A DNA stretch of 64,000 bases from Solirubrobacteraceae bacterium. Lineage in GTDB: Bacteria; Actinomycetota; Thermoleophilia; Solirubrobacterales; Solirubrobacteraceae. The stretch covers positions 1 to 64,000 of the forward strand of contig JADGPL010000009.1 of the NCBI GenBank assembly GCA_017882455.1. The letters are read 5' to 3'. The notes under the pieces were generated by a model. It had not been told where the DNA came from, did not search any database, and was given only the letters and a program-made list of their open reading frames with translations. This document shows positions 34,513 to 42,943 of the stretch, one piece after another (the first letter of the stretch is position 1; each line of letters starts with the position of its first letter). A program made the translations under genes and the position numbers.

Positions 34513-36357
34513 TTACGCGTTCTCCTTCTTGGCGATTTCTTCGAGCACTCCGAGCACGGGGCGCGGACTCCAGCTGCCGCTGACGAAGCCCCATTTGGCG
34601 GTGGAGCTTTCGTCGTGTGATTCGTAGAACCAGATCCCCTTGACGTAGCCGGTGGCGATCAGTTCGGTGTAGACCGCGCGTACGAGTTCCGCCTGTTGGG
34701 CCGGGGAGGCCGAACCGGTGGCGCCGCCCGCTTCTGCGCGAACCCCGAACTCGCTGACGTAGAAGTCGGTGTTCGCGAATCCAAGCGACACCGCCTGGTT
34801 GTGCTCGGCCACGAGTGCGCCCGGTCCCCAGTTGTCTTCCTGGTTTTCGCCGGGCTTCCCATACGGGTGGTTCGTGAAGCCGGCCACGATCGTCTTGAGC
34901 GTCGGCTGTGCGCGGAGCGCGTCGCCCAACCAGCCCCCGCCGTACTGAACCAGCGACCAGACGCCGTTGGGGTCGTAGTCGCCGTAGTCGTTGAAGAGGA
35001 GCTTCACGCCGGTCACGCCCGCGGCCTTCACGGCGTTGTCGAGGGACACGTACATTTCTGCGTACTTGACAGGTTCCGCCTGACCGCCCTTGAGGAACAT
35101 CTCGTTGCCGACCTCCATCAGCGTGTCACCGTTGGCGGCGGCTTCCTTGACTTCGGCCAGGGCTTTGGCGGTCCATGACGCGGTTTCGACGGTGGCGAGC
35201 CGGGATCCGTCGGGCGTGTTGCCCACGATCACGATGTTGTTCGTGAAGCCTTCTTCTCTGGCGTGCTGGGGCGTGTTGAGCCCTGCCCCCGCCTCGATCC
35301 GTGCCGAGCGGAGTCCCGCGGCGAAGGTTTTCTTGGCCACTTCGGGGCCCCAGCCGAGCGCGTCGTTGGTGCCGATGATGACTCCGCTCGCGGGCGGTGT
35401 CACCGGGGGTGTGGGTTCGACGGGGGCGGCCGGGTAGGCGATCGACACTTCAGGCGCCCAGGCGCTGCCGTTGACGGCGGTGCGGATGCTGTAGTAGACG
35501 GTCGCGCCGGCCGTCGGCGTGGGTGTGAAGGAGGTGCCGCTGAGGACCGTGTACTGCGCGGCCTGGCCCGCTGCGTGCTGCATCAGCACGTAGGTGCTCA
35601 CGCCGCCAACCTGGTTCCATCTCAGGATCTGGCCGGAGACCGTGAGCACGGGGGCGCCCTGTGTGTCGACCGTTTCGACCGGGGGGGTCGGTTCGGTCGG
35701 AGAGCCGCCTTCCGCTTCGGCGGGGCGCGGGTAGGAGATCGAGACGGTGGCCGACCAGCTCGACCCGCTGAGCGCGGTGCGAATCCGGTAGCCGACGGTC
35801 GCGCCCGGCACGGGCGGCGGCGTCACGGAGGTGCCTTTGACGAGCGCGTAGGAGGTCGGCTGACCGGGTACTTTGGTTTCGACGACATAGGTGGTCACCC
35901 AGGCGACTCGCGCCCATTTCAGGGTCTGTCCCGAGACGCTGAGCTGGGGGGCCAGCAGCGCCATCCTGTACCTCGCGCTCGCCGCTCCGCGGTTGGAGCG
36001 TGCGGCCTTTGCAAGCGCTCGCGAGGCGAGCGCCAGCCTCGAGCCGGCCTGCTGGACGGCGCGGCGCTCGGAGGCGCAGCGCGCGGGGTGCCTGCTGACG
36101 CACTGCTTGAGGGCCTTGGCGTCGGTGACGAGTAGCCGGTCGGCGCGCGCGCGGCGCGAGGCGGCGCGCGTCAGGGAGCGGGGCATCACGCGGGAGGCTG
36201 TGGCCCTGGGGCCAGAGGCGGTTGTGCGCGCGCTGGCGGCGAGAGGGCTTGCTGTGATGCCTGCGCTTGCCAGCACGGTGAGGGCCGCGACTGTGAGCGA
36301 GCGCGATGCCCGCCGGTGAGCTGGTTGCGCGCCGGGGAGGGAATTCGTGGACTGCAT
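34513..36357 (-). CDS. Secreted glycoside hydrolase with two FN3-like repeats
   Basis: A 614-residue exported protein. The N-terminus is a signal peptide ('RRASRSLTVAALTVLASAG'). A basic helical stretch (50-130) precedes two similar beta-sandwich repeats, about 135-210 ('LSVSGQTLKWARVAWVTTYV') and 236-310 ('LTVSGQILRWNQVGGVSTYV'), joined by Pro-rich linkers. Residues about 325-614 are a TIM-barrel hydrolase in which E419 ('LMEVGNEMF') and E536 ('YVSEFGVRA') fit clan-A acid/base and nucleophile. It should act on extracellular glycan, probably the locus's own product. The leader carries a c-di-GMP-type riboswitch and a sigma-28-like promoter, so expression is probably tied to the motile/sessile switch. 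Confidence 0.85.
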   Translation of the reverse strand: MQSTNSLPGAQPAHRRASRSLTVAALTVLASAGITASPLAASARTTASGPRATASRVMPRSLTRAASRRARADRLLVTDAKALKQCVSRHPARCASERRAVQQAGSRLALASRALAKAARSNRGAASARYRMALLAPQLSVSGQTLKWARVAWVTTYVVETKVPGQPTSYALVKGTSVTPPPVPGATVGYRIRTALSGSSWSATVSISYPRPAEAEGGSPTEPTPPVETVDTQGAPVLTVSGQILRWNQVGGVSTYVLMQHAAGQAAQYTVLSGTSFTPTPTAGATVYYSIRTAVNGSAWAPEVSIAYPAAPVEPTPPVTPPASGVIIGTNDALGWGPEVAKKTFAAGLRSARIEAGAGLNTPQHAREEGFTNNIVIVGNTPDGSRLATVETASWTAKALAEVKEAAANGDTLMEVGNEMFLKGGQAEPVKYAEMYVSLDNAVKAAGVTGVKLLFNDYGDYDPNGVWSLVQYGGGWLGDALRAQPTLKTIVAGFTNHPYGKPGENQEDNWGPGALVAEHNQAVSLGFANTDFYVSEFGVRAEAGGATGSASPAQQAELVRAVYTELIATGYVKGIWFYESHDESSTAKWGFVSGSWSPRPVLGVLEEIAKKENA

Positions 36358-36370
36358 GCGTCAACTCCTT

Positions 36371-36440
36371 CGGTGGCTGGGCGGTCTGCTGGAGACCCCT
36401 GGCTTTGCGAGCCCGCCTCACGGCGGGGGTGCCTTTTCGA
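36371..36440 (-). promoter_or_regulatory. c-di-GMP-I (GEMM) type riboswitch aptamer
   Basis: On the minus strand the leader reads GAAAAGGCACCCC, a GC stem capped by a GTGA tetraloop (a GNRA loop), CTCGCAAAGCC, then a second helix (GGGGTCT...AGACC) ending GCCCAGCCACCGA. This follows the GEMM-I plan: AAAAGGCAAACC, a P2 hairpin with GNRA tetraloop, GACGCAAAGCC, and a second helix ending near GCCGGGUUGCCGA. The AAGGAG ribosome-binding site and ATG follow at once, so the aptamer could directly control ribosome access. Identified by eye; not scored with a covariance model. Confidence 0.78.
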
Positions 36441-36503
36441 GAATTTGCGAAGACGCTTGCGAAGTGACCCGGCGTCCTCGCCTACTAAAGCTCTGCAATG
36501 AAC

Positions 36504-36531
36504 CTCTCGGTGGAGCGCGACCCGTTCTTTA
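36504..36531 (-). promoter_or_regulatory. Sigma-28/WhiG-type promoter upstream of the riboswitch
   Basis: Minus strand: TAAAG (36531-36527), exactly 15 bp, then ACCGAGAG (36511-36504), compared with TAAAG-N15-GCCGATAA. The predicted start near 36497 lies about 55 nt before the aptamer and 140 nt before the hydrolase ATG, so the riboswitch would fall wholly within the leader. That geometry supports both calls. Confidence 0.55.
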
Positions 36532-36589
36532 GCTCCGATGAGCCAACTGGACGCGAGATGAGATGTGCACGGCTTGTTGCAGATGGCCG

Positions 36590-37717
36590 CTACGTAGAAG
36601 TCCGCAGCAGCGCGCTCAGCGCCTCGATCGAGTAGCGCTCTGCGACCAGCTCGCGCCCGTGGCGGGCGAGTTCCAGGCCGCCGTCGCGCAGGATCCCGAC
36701 GAGCGCCTGCGCGAACTGCTCGCCGTGCTCGGCGATCACGCAGTCACGCCCGTCGCTGACGGCGAGGCCGGCGGCGGCGCGCGGGGTGGCGACGACCGGC
36801 AGGCCGTAGGCGAGCGCCTCGATGAACTTCAGGGGCGTGCCTCCGCCTTGGAGCAGGGGAACCACGGCGCAGGAGGCGCGCGCGTAGGCTGCGCCGAGAT
36901 CCTCGACGAAGCCCACCGGCTCGACGCGCGGGTCCACGCCGGGCATCGCCGGCAGGCCAGCCCCGACGAGCGTGAGCCTGGTGTCGGGCAGCTCCGCCCA
37001 GACCCGCGGGAAGACCTCGTCGAGCAGGAAGCTCAGACCGTTGCGGTTGGGCGTGTAGAAGAAGCTCGCGACGAAGATCACGCGCGGCTCGGGCTGGGGG
37101 AGGGACACGGGTGTGATCCGCGCGAGGTCGACCACGTTGGGCACGTAGCGCAGGTGCGCGGTGGGGCACAGCTCGCGCGCGCCCGCGATGTCGGCCTCAC
37201 TGACCATCCATGACTCGGCCGCGCTCTCGAGCAGCCTGCGCTCGAACCTGCGCAATGTCTGGGCGGCTCCGAACCTGCGCCGGTCGATCTGATGGCGGAA
37301 GCCGGACTCGAGGTTGTGGGCGTTGTAGATGATCGGGCGGTGGCGCGCAAGACGCGCAAGCGTCGCCGCTGCGACCGGGCCGTCGGCGATCACGCGGCCA
37401 CAGTCCGGCCTTTCGGCCAGTCGCATGGCGGCGCTCCCGAGCTCTCTCGATATGCCACGCGCGAGCGCAGCGGGGACGCCCGTGAGGCGAGCGCCCGCGT
37501 AGGTGAGAAGACGTCCCGCTCCACGCGAGGGCGTGACCCCGTGCAGCTCGATGCCCGGGATCTCCTGGAAGGCTCTGTCGGGTTCCGGCGCGTCGAAGTT
37601 GACATACAGCAGTCGCAGGCCGCCCTGTGCGGCGAGCGCTCGCGCGATGCCGTAGGTGCGCAAGACGTGCCCCGAGCGCAGCACCGGAGTGTGGACTGTG
37701 ACGAGCAGATCCTTCAC
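36590..37717 (-). CDS. Family 4 glycosyltransferase
   Basis: A 375-residue GT-B enzyme from GTG 37717, which overlaps the stop of the upstream gene (GTGA). The N-terminal domain has 'TPVLRSGHVLRTYGIARALA' and 'IIYNAHNLESGFRHQIDRR'. The donor domain has 'RVIFVASFFYTPNRNGLSF', 'GLPAMPGVDPRVEPVGFV' and 'APLKF'-like 'GGTPLKFIEALAYGLPVVAT'. Its pattern (glycosyl_trans_1_4/Glyco_4 type) is common in capsule loci. It forms an operon with the following transferase gene. Confidence 0.9.
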   Translation of the reverse strand: MKDLLVTVHTPVLRSGHVLRTYGIARALAAQGGLRLLYVNFDAPEPDRAFQEIPGIELHGVTPSRGAGRLLTYAGARLTGVPAALARGISRELGSAAMRLAERPDCGRVIADGPVAAATLARLARHRPIIYNAHNLESGFRHQIDRRRFGAAQTLRRFERRLLESAAESWMVSEADIAGARELCPTAHLRYVPNVVDLARITPVSLPQPEPRVIFVASFFYTPNRNGLSFLLDEVFPRVWAELPDTRLTLVGAGLPAMPGVDPRVEPVGFVEDLGAAYARASCAVVPLLQGGGTPLKFIEALAYGLPVVATPRAAAGLAVSDGRDCVIAEHGEQFAQALVGILRDGGLELARHGRELVAERYSIEALSALLRTST

Positions 37718-38886
37718 AGCTCTTCGATCGCGGCGGCGATCTCCTCCAGGCGGCGGTCCCACGAGTGGCTCGCGGCGCCGCGCGAGCGCTCTGCCCTGCG
37801 CTGAGGGCTGTCGTGCGCGAGCACCTCCTCGAGCAGCTCCACGATGCCCTCCGGGTCCGACGCCGTGTCGATCTCGGCGATCTCCGACAGCGAGGGCAGG
37901 GGTGTTGCGACCACCGCCAACCCGGCTGCCAGATACTCATAGACCTTCATCGGGAAGATGCTGTTGGTGAGCTCGTTGCGCGCGTACGGGATCAGCCCGG
38001 CGTCGGCGCCTCGCAACACGCTCGGAAGCTGCTCGTAGGCACGTCTTCCGAGCAGGTGCAGGTTCGGCTCCGCCGCAAGCATCGACACGTCGGTGCGGGG
38101 GTCACCGGGGCCGACCGGGCCGACGAGTGCGAAGGACCAGTCGCGTCTGGCTCTGGCAAGTCCCACCAGCAGCTCCATGTCGAGCTTGGTGGAGACGACT
38201 GCGCCGATGAACACGATTCGTGGGCGTGGCAGCGCGGCGAGCGCCGGATCGACCGGACCGTGCCGCAGGGCGGTGGCGAACATGTCCGTGTCCGCCACGT
38301 TGGGCGCATACATCACCTTGTCTGAGACTTTGCGCAGTCGTTCGGCGAGACCGGGAGCGCTCGCCAGCACCAGATCGGCACGTCTCGCGAAGCGCTCCTC
38401 GGCTGCCGCGAAGGTGACGCCATCGATCCCCGGCTGGGCGGCGATGTCATCGACGCAATGGTAGATCACGAGCTCGGGGTCCAGCGCGTCGAGAAGCACC
38501 TCCGCCTGTGGGACATATGCCCACAGGATCGGCCGGCGCATGCCGAGCTTGCGGGTGGCGCGTCGCACGAGCGCAGGCAGCAGGCGCCGGTTGAAGGCGC
38601 GCGCCGCGCGGTTGGAGTGCAGCGGCAGCACGAGCGGGGAGAGGACGTGAAGACCATCGGTCGCACGGGGGCCGCGCAGCCCGTTGCGCAGCCGCTCGGC
38701 GATCCGTTTGAGGTCCCGGCCGGCGAGCTGCGGACGGCGCAGGCCCAGCGACTCGACGAACAGCACCCGATTCTCGCGCGCGAGGCGACTCATGAGATGG
38801 TGCTGGTTGGTCTGGAGGTCGGTGTCCCAGTCGGCGAAGCCGACACACACGATGTCGCGATTGCGAAGGCGTGGACGCTCGGTCAT
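37714..38886 (-). CDS. Family 4-like (GT-B) glycosyltransferase
   Basis: A 390-residue enzyme from ATG 38886. 'DIVCVGFADWDTDLQTNQHH' and 'LMSRLARENRVLFVESLGLR' are the N-terminus of the TuaH/WsaF-like GT-B group. 'LVIYHCVDDIAAQPGIDG' and 'ADLVLASAPGLAERLRK' follow, then the donor domain with 'RIVFIGAVVSTKLDMELLV' and 'SIFPMKVYEYLAAGLAVVAT'. In TuaH-type enzymes the product is a teichuronic-acid-like polymer; that parallel fits the uronic-acid enzymes at the left edge but is only suggestive. Confidence 0.88.
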   Translation of the reverse strand: MTERPRLRNRDIVCVGFADWDTDLQTNQHHLMSRLARENRVLFVESLGLRRPQLAGRDLKRIAERLRNGLRGPRATDGLHVLSPLVLPLHSNRAARAFNRRLLPALVRRATRKLGMRRPILWAYVPQAEVLLDALDPELVIYHCVDDIAAQPGIDGVTFAAAEERFARRADLVLASAPGLAERLRKVSDKVMYAPNVADTDMFATALRHGPVDPALAALPRPRIVFIGAVVSTKLDMELLVGLARARRDWSFALVGPVGPGDPRTDVSMLAAEPNLHLLGRRAYEQLPSVLRGADAGLIPYARNELTNSIFPMKVYEYLAAGLAVVATPLPSLSEIAEIDTASDPEGIVELLEEVLAHDSPQRRAERSRGAASHSWDRRLEEIAAAIEEL

Positions 38887-38989
38887 CGCGGGGCATGATC
38901 CCAGGTGGCCGCGAGCGCGCCTTGCCATGAGCGCCGTATCGCCGCGCCAGCACGCGTGGCGGTAGACCGGACTGGGTAGTCTCGCGGCG

Positions 38990-40048
38990 GTGAACGCCGA
39001 TGCCTCGAACAGCCTGACGCCGCGCGATCTGGAGCAGTTGCGCACGGCGCACCTGCTGTTCGACGCCGAGTTGCAGGGCGGCACGCTCGCCGCGGAGGCG
39101 CTCTCCGCGCCCGAGGTCCGTCGTGCCACCGCGGTGAGCCGCGTCCCGTCGCGCCCGCTGCGCCTGGCCCAGCAGGTTCGCTACAGGTTGGGAGGTCTGC
39201 GCTTCGACTCCGCGGTGCTCGAGCCGCTGCTCGCCGCCCGTCGTGCGGCGCTCGGGGCCCGGAGCGCGGCACCGCCGCGCTTTCTGATCCGCGTGGATGA
39301 GTTTCCCCACTACATGGCCGAGGACGAACCGGAGCGCTTCGGCGTGGCCCGCTTCGAGCGCTTTCACGAGATCATGAGCGCCTCGGGCGTTCCGTATCTG
39401 CTGGCGGTCCTGCCCCGGGTCAGCCATGAGCCGCTCGCCCCGACAGCGACGGGCTCGAGGGCGCTCGAGGCGGAGGAGCTCGAGATGCTCACCCGCCTGC
39501 GGGGTGAGGGGGTCACGCTGGCCCTGCACGGGCTCGACCATCGCACCCGCTTCGCCTCGCCACGACGCCATTCGGAGCTGTGCGGGTTGACCGATGCCCA
39601 GCTGGAGAGCCTGCTGGACGAGGCGCTCGGCGAGCTCGCCCCTCACGAGATCCGTCCGCAGGTCTTCGTGGCGCCCTACAACCGCTTCGACCCCGGTCAG
39701 TTCAGCGCACTCGCGCGTCGCTTCACGATCGTGTGCGGCGGCCCGGAGTCGATCGGGCTGATGGGCTTTCAGGGTGCGCCGCAGTGGCGAGGCGAGAGCG
39801 TCTACCTGCCCTCATACGCCCCGTTCTATGGTCATTGCAATGAGATCCTCCCGGCAGTCGAGCGCATGATCGAGCAGGCCTGCGGGTTGTGGATACCCCT
39901 TGTCCTGCACTGGGGCTGGGAGGCCGACGATGGCTTCTCGGATCTCGAAAGCCTCCTCGCGCGCCTGGGGCCGCACGCCGCCGACTGGGGCGAGCTCGCG
40001 AACGCGATCCAGCGCAGCCGTGCGGCCGGCAGCAGGTCACACCGGTGA
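38990..40048 (+). CDS. Polysaccharide-deacetylase-like protein (DUF2334 type)
   Basis: A 352-residue protein from GTG 38990. The C-terminal two-thirds resemble a NodB/DUF2334 deacetylase barrel: 'RFLIRVDEFPHYMAEDEPER' holds the Asp-Glu metal region, 'VTLALHGLDHRTRFASP' the His pair, and 'EIRPQVFVAPYNRFDPGQF' and 'WIPLVLHWGWEADDG' later blocks. The N-terminal ~90 residues are helical and specific to this protein. It likely removes acetyl groups from a glycan or intermediate. Its stop overlaps the next start (GTGA). Confidence 0.75.
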   Translation: MNADASNSLTPRDLEQLRTAHLLFDAELQGGTLAAEALSAPEVRRATAVSRVPSRPLRLAQQVRYRLGGLRFDSAVLEPLLAARRAALGARSAAPPRFLIRVDEFPHYMAEDEPERFGVARFERFHEIMSASGVPYLLAVLPRVSHEPLAPTATGSRALEAEELEMLTRLRGEGVTLALHGLDHRTRFASPRRHSELCGLTDAQLESLLDEALGELAPHEIRPQVFVAPYNRFDPGQFSALARRFTIVCGGPESIGLMGFQGAPQWRGESVYLPSYAPFYGHCNEILPAVERMIEQACGLWIPLVLHWGWEADDGFSDLESLLARLGPHAADWGELANAIQRSRAAGSRSHR

Positions 40049-41199
40049 GCGATGGCCTGATCGAGGATCTTCGCCGGCGCTTTCGGCGCGTGGCAGTGGT
40101 CCATGACTGGCTCACGATCCCGGGCGGATCCGAGCAGGTCGTGCTCCAGCTGCTCGAGATGTTCCCGCAGGCCGAGCTGTTCACCTCGGTGTACGACCCA
40201 AAGCCGTGGCCGGCCCAGATCAAAGAGCGCCCGGTGCATGCCTCCTACCTGAACCGGATCCCCGGCGCGGCGCGCCAGTACCCAAAGCTGCTGCCGCTGA
40301 TGAACCACGCGTTTCGCTCGTTCGACCTCTCAGGCTTCGATTTGGTGCTCTCGAGCAGCCACGCCTGCGCCAAGAACGTGCGCACGCCGCCCGGCGTGCT
40401 TCACGTCTGCTACTGCCACACGCCGATGCGCTACGCCTGGGAGGAGGGCTTTCTCACGGGGGAGCAGGTCCCCGGCCTGCTGCGCCCGCTGATTCCTGCG
40501 CTGCTCGCGTGGCTTCGCCGCCAGGATCGCGCCGGGGCCGCGGGGCCGGACGTGTTCGTGGCCAACTCGAGCTACGTGGCCGAGCGCATCGGTCGCTACT
40601 ACGGGCGATCGGCCGAGGTCGTGCACCCGCCGATCGACGTGGACCACTTCCTCGCCCTGAAACGCTCGCCGGAGGACTTCTACCTGGTCTTCGGGCGCGT
40701 GGTGCCCTACAAGCGCGTCGATCTCGCCGTCGAAGCCTGTGCCCGTCTGGGGCGCAAGCTCAAGGTGGCGGGGGGCGGCCGGGCGCTGGAGGCCGTGCGC
40801 AGGAGCGGTGACGGGAGCGCGGAGTTTCTGGGCAAGGTCTCCGAGGCACAGCGCGATGCGCTGCTCGGTGGCGCCCGCGCGCTGCTCTTCCCGGGGGAGG
40901 AGGACTTCGGCATCGTGCCCGTGGAGACGCAGGCCGTGGGGACCCCCGTGATCGCCTATGGCGTGGGCGGAGCGGCGGAGTCGGTGCTGGACGGGAGCAC
41001 GGGCGTGCTCTTCGGCGAGCAGAGCGTGACGGCGCTTGCCGAGGCGATCGAGCGCTTCGAGGGTCTCGAGCTCGACGAGCAGCGCGTGCGCGAGAATGCC
41101 CGCGGTTTCGGCGAGGCGCGCTTTCGGGCAGAGCTCGCAGCGGTCATCGACAGGGCCGCGAGCGCACGGCGCGGGGCCCCCGCGGGCGAGCATGGTTGA
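40045..41199 (+). CDS. Family 4 glycosyltransferase (WbaZ/mannosyltransferase-like)
   Basis: A 384-residue GT-B enzyme from GTG 40045. 'RVAVVHDWLTIPGGSEQVVL' and 'LHVCYCHTPMRYAWEEG' are the hallmark N-terminal motifs of WbaZ-type mannosyltransferases. The donor domain has 'FYLVFGRVVPYKRVDLAVEA', 'LKVAGGGRALEAVRR', 'FPGEEDFGIVPVETQAVGTP' and 'AYGVGGAAESV'. The GDP-mannose enzymes in the locus support mannose as donor, though this is inference. Translationally coupled to the deacetylase-like gene. Confidence 0.92.
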   Translation: MSDGLIEDLRRRFRRVAVVHDWLTIPGGSEQVVLQLLEMFPQAELFTSVYDPKPWPAQIKERPVHASYLNRIPGAARQYPKLLPLMNHAFRSFDLSGFDLVLSSSHACAKNVRTPPGVLHVCYCHTPMRYAWEEGFLTGEQVPGLLRPLIPALLAWLRRQDRAGAAGPDVFVANSSYVAERIGRYYGRSAEVVHPPIDVDHFLALKRSPEDFYLVFGRVVPYKRVDLAVEACARLGRKLKVAGGGRALEAVRRSGDGSAEFLGKVSEAQRDALLGGARALLFPGEEDFGIVPVETQAVGTPVIAYGVGGAAESVLDGSTGVLFGEQSVTALAEAIERFEGLELDEQRVRENARGFGEARFRAELAAVIDRAASARRGAPAGEHG

Positions 41200-41228
41200 C
41201 CTGTCCGGCGCCGGGTAGTGTTGGCCAC

Positions 41229-41870
41229 ATGCGCGAGGTGCTCCCCGGGGTCTTCCACTGGACGGCTCCGCATCCGAAGATCCACATCGAGGTCTCCTCC
41301 TACTGGCTGGAGGACTCCGGGGTCCTGATCGACCCGCTGGTGCCACCGCGGGAGGGCCTGGACTGGTTCGCCGAGCGCCCGGTCCCGCCGAGCGCGATCC
41401 TGCTGTCGAATCGCCATCACTACCGCGAGTCAGATCGCTTTGCCGAGCGCTTCGGCTGCACCGTTCACTGCAATCGGCGGGGCCTGCACGAGTTCTCAGA
41501 CGAGCAGGCGGTCGAGGGCTTTGACGTCGGCGAGCAGCTCCCGGGCGCAGCGGTGGCGGTCGAGTTCGGCGTCATCTGCCCTGACGACACGGCCCTGTAC
41601 CTGCCGGGCGTGCGAGCTGTGGTGCTGGCCGACGGGATCGTGCGGGGCGGTCCCCATGGGCAGCAGGACAAGCTCGGCTTCGTCCCGGATTCGCTGATGG
41701 ACGACCCGCCGGCCACCAAGCGCGGCCTGCTCGAGGCGTGCTCGCGGCTGCTTGGCGAGCTCGACTTCGACAGCCTGCTCCTGGCGCACGGCGGTCCCGT
41801 GATCGGCGACGCCCGCGAGCACCTGCAGGAGCTCCTGGACTGCGGCGGGCGTACGGCCTTCGAGATGTAG
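41229..41870 (+). CDS. Metallo-beta-lactamase-fold protein with atypical metal motif
   Basis: A 213-residue protein from ATG 41229. The fold pattern is MBL-like: 'REVLPGVFHWTAPHPKIHIE', 'GVLIDPLVPP', 'AILLSNRHHYRESDRFAERF' in place of the canonical HxHxDH loop, and 'DFDSLLLAHGGPVIGDARE' at the end. Replacement of most metal ligands in the HxHxDH position (NRHHYRES) means classical di-zinc chemistry is unlikely. Related single-domain proteins are often annotated simply as MBL-fold hydrolases. It follows the mannosyltransferase by 29 bp. Confidence 0.75.
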   Translation: MREVLPGVFHWTAPHPKIHIEVSSYWLEDSGVLIDPLVPPREGLDWFAERPVPPSAILLSNRHHYRESDRFAERFGCTVHCNRRGLHEFSDEQAVEGFDVGEQLPGAAVAVEFGVICPDDTALYLPGVRAVVLADGIVRGGPHGQQDKLGFVPDSLMDDPPATKRGLLEACSRLLGELDFDSLLLAHGGPVIGDAREHLQELLDCGGRTAFEM

Positions 41871-41930
41871 GCGAGCTCTTGGCGCGCCGGCCGGGCGCGG
41901 GTCCTCGCGCCGGGATAGGCTCGCTGGGGG

Positions 41931-42860
41931 ATGCGCGTATTCGTCACCGGCGCCAGCGGCTTCATCGGCGGGATCCTGTGTGCGGAGCTCCTGCGCGAGG
42001 AACACGACGTGGCCGCGCTGGTTCGCCGCCCCGGCTCCGAGCCGGCGGGGACCCGCGCCGTGGCAGGCGATTTGGGTGACGGCGCCCGGCTGAGCGAAGC
42101 GCTGGGTCGCGAGCGCCCGCAGTGCGTGATCCACCTGGCCGCCGAGATCGCCTCCCAGCGCAGCGAGCGCAAGGTCCGCGAGGTCAACGTCGAGGGCACC
42201 CGCCGCCTGCTCGACGCCTGCCTGTCGCTCGGCGGGGACGATCCGGCAGCGGGTCCGCGCATGGTCTTCTCCTCCACGGTGGTCACCGGCGATGCGGCCG
42301 GTGCGCTCCTCACCGAGGAGGGGCCATTGCCGGTGCAGACCCCCTACGGACGCTCCAAGCAGGAGTGCGAGCGGATGCTCCTCGACTCGGGCCTGCCCGT
42401 GGTGGTCCTGCGGCCATCCCACGTCTACGGTCCCGGCGGCTGGTACGCGCACGAGCTGATCCCGCGGCTGCGCCAGCCGGGACGCTTCGCAGTGATCGGC
42501 CGCGGCGAGAACATGTGGGACGTGGTTCACGTCGATGACGTGGTTGGCGCGCTGGCGCTCGCCGTCGAGCAAGCTCCGTCGGGCTCGATCTACCACGTGG
42601 TCGACGACGAGCCGATCAGCTTCTACGACTTCATGAGCACCACGGCAGAGGCGCTCGGCGTGGGGCCGCCGAGGCGCATCCCCGCTGCGCTCGCCCGTCT
42701 GGTCGCAGGAGCGAATGCGGTCGACGCCGTGACTCGCTCGGCGCGCTCCTCGAACGCCAAGATCAAGGCGGAGCTGGGATGGCGGCCGAGGTTCGTGACC
42801 GCTCGGGAGGGGGTTCCCGACGCGGTGGCACGACTGATGGCGTCGAGCTCGCCCACCTGA
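41931..42860 (+). CDS. NAD-dependent epimerase/dehydratase (extended SDR)
   Basis: A 309-residue SDR protein. 'MRVFVTGASGFIGGILCAEL' binds NAD(P), 'HLAAEIASQRSERKVREVNV' follows, and the active site has Ser in 'MVFSSTVVTG' and Y-xxx-K in 'TPYGRSKQECERM'. 'VVLRPSHVYGPGGWYAHEL' and 'DVVHVDDVVGALALAVE' are typical. The family reduces or epimerises nucleotide sugars or reduces other carbonyl substrates. It is at the right edge of the glycan cluster, and its substrate is undetermined. Confidence 0.88.
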   Translation: MRVFVTGASGFIGGILCAELLREEHDVAALVRRPGSEPAGTRAVAGDLGDGARLSEALGRERPQCVIHLAAEIASQRSERKVREVNVEGTRRLLDACLSLGGDDPAAGPRMVFSSTVVTGDAAGALLTEEGPLPVQTPYGRSKQECERMLLDSGLPVVVLRPSHVYGPGGWYAHELIPRLRQPGRFAVIGRGENMWDVVHVDDVVGALALAVEQAPSGSIYHVVDDEPISFYDFMSTTAEALGVGPPRRIPAALARLVAGANAVDAVTRSARSSNAKIKAELGWRPRFVTAREGVPDAVARLMASSSPT

Positions 42861-42943
42861 CAGCCGGCTCTCATTCTGGCTGGGCGGCTCCAGGACGAAG
42901 TCGGCGTGTCTGGGCCTGCCGCGCCCACCCGTCGGACGCCAGG

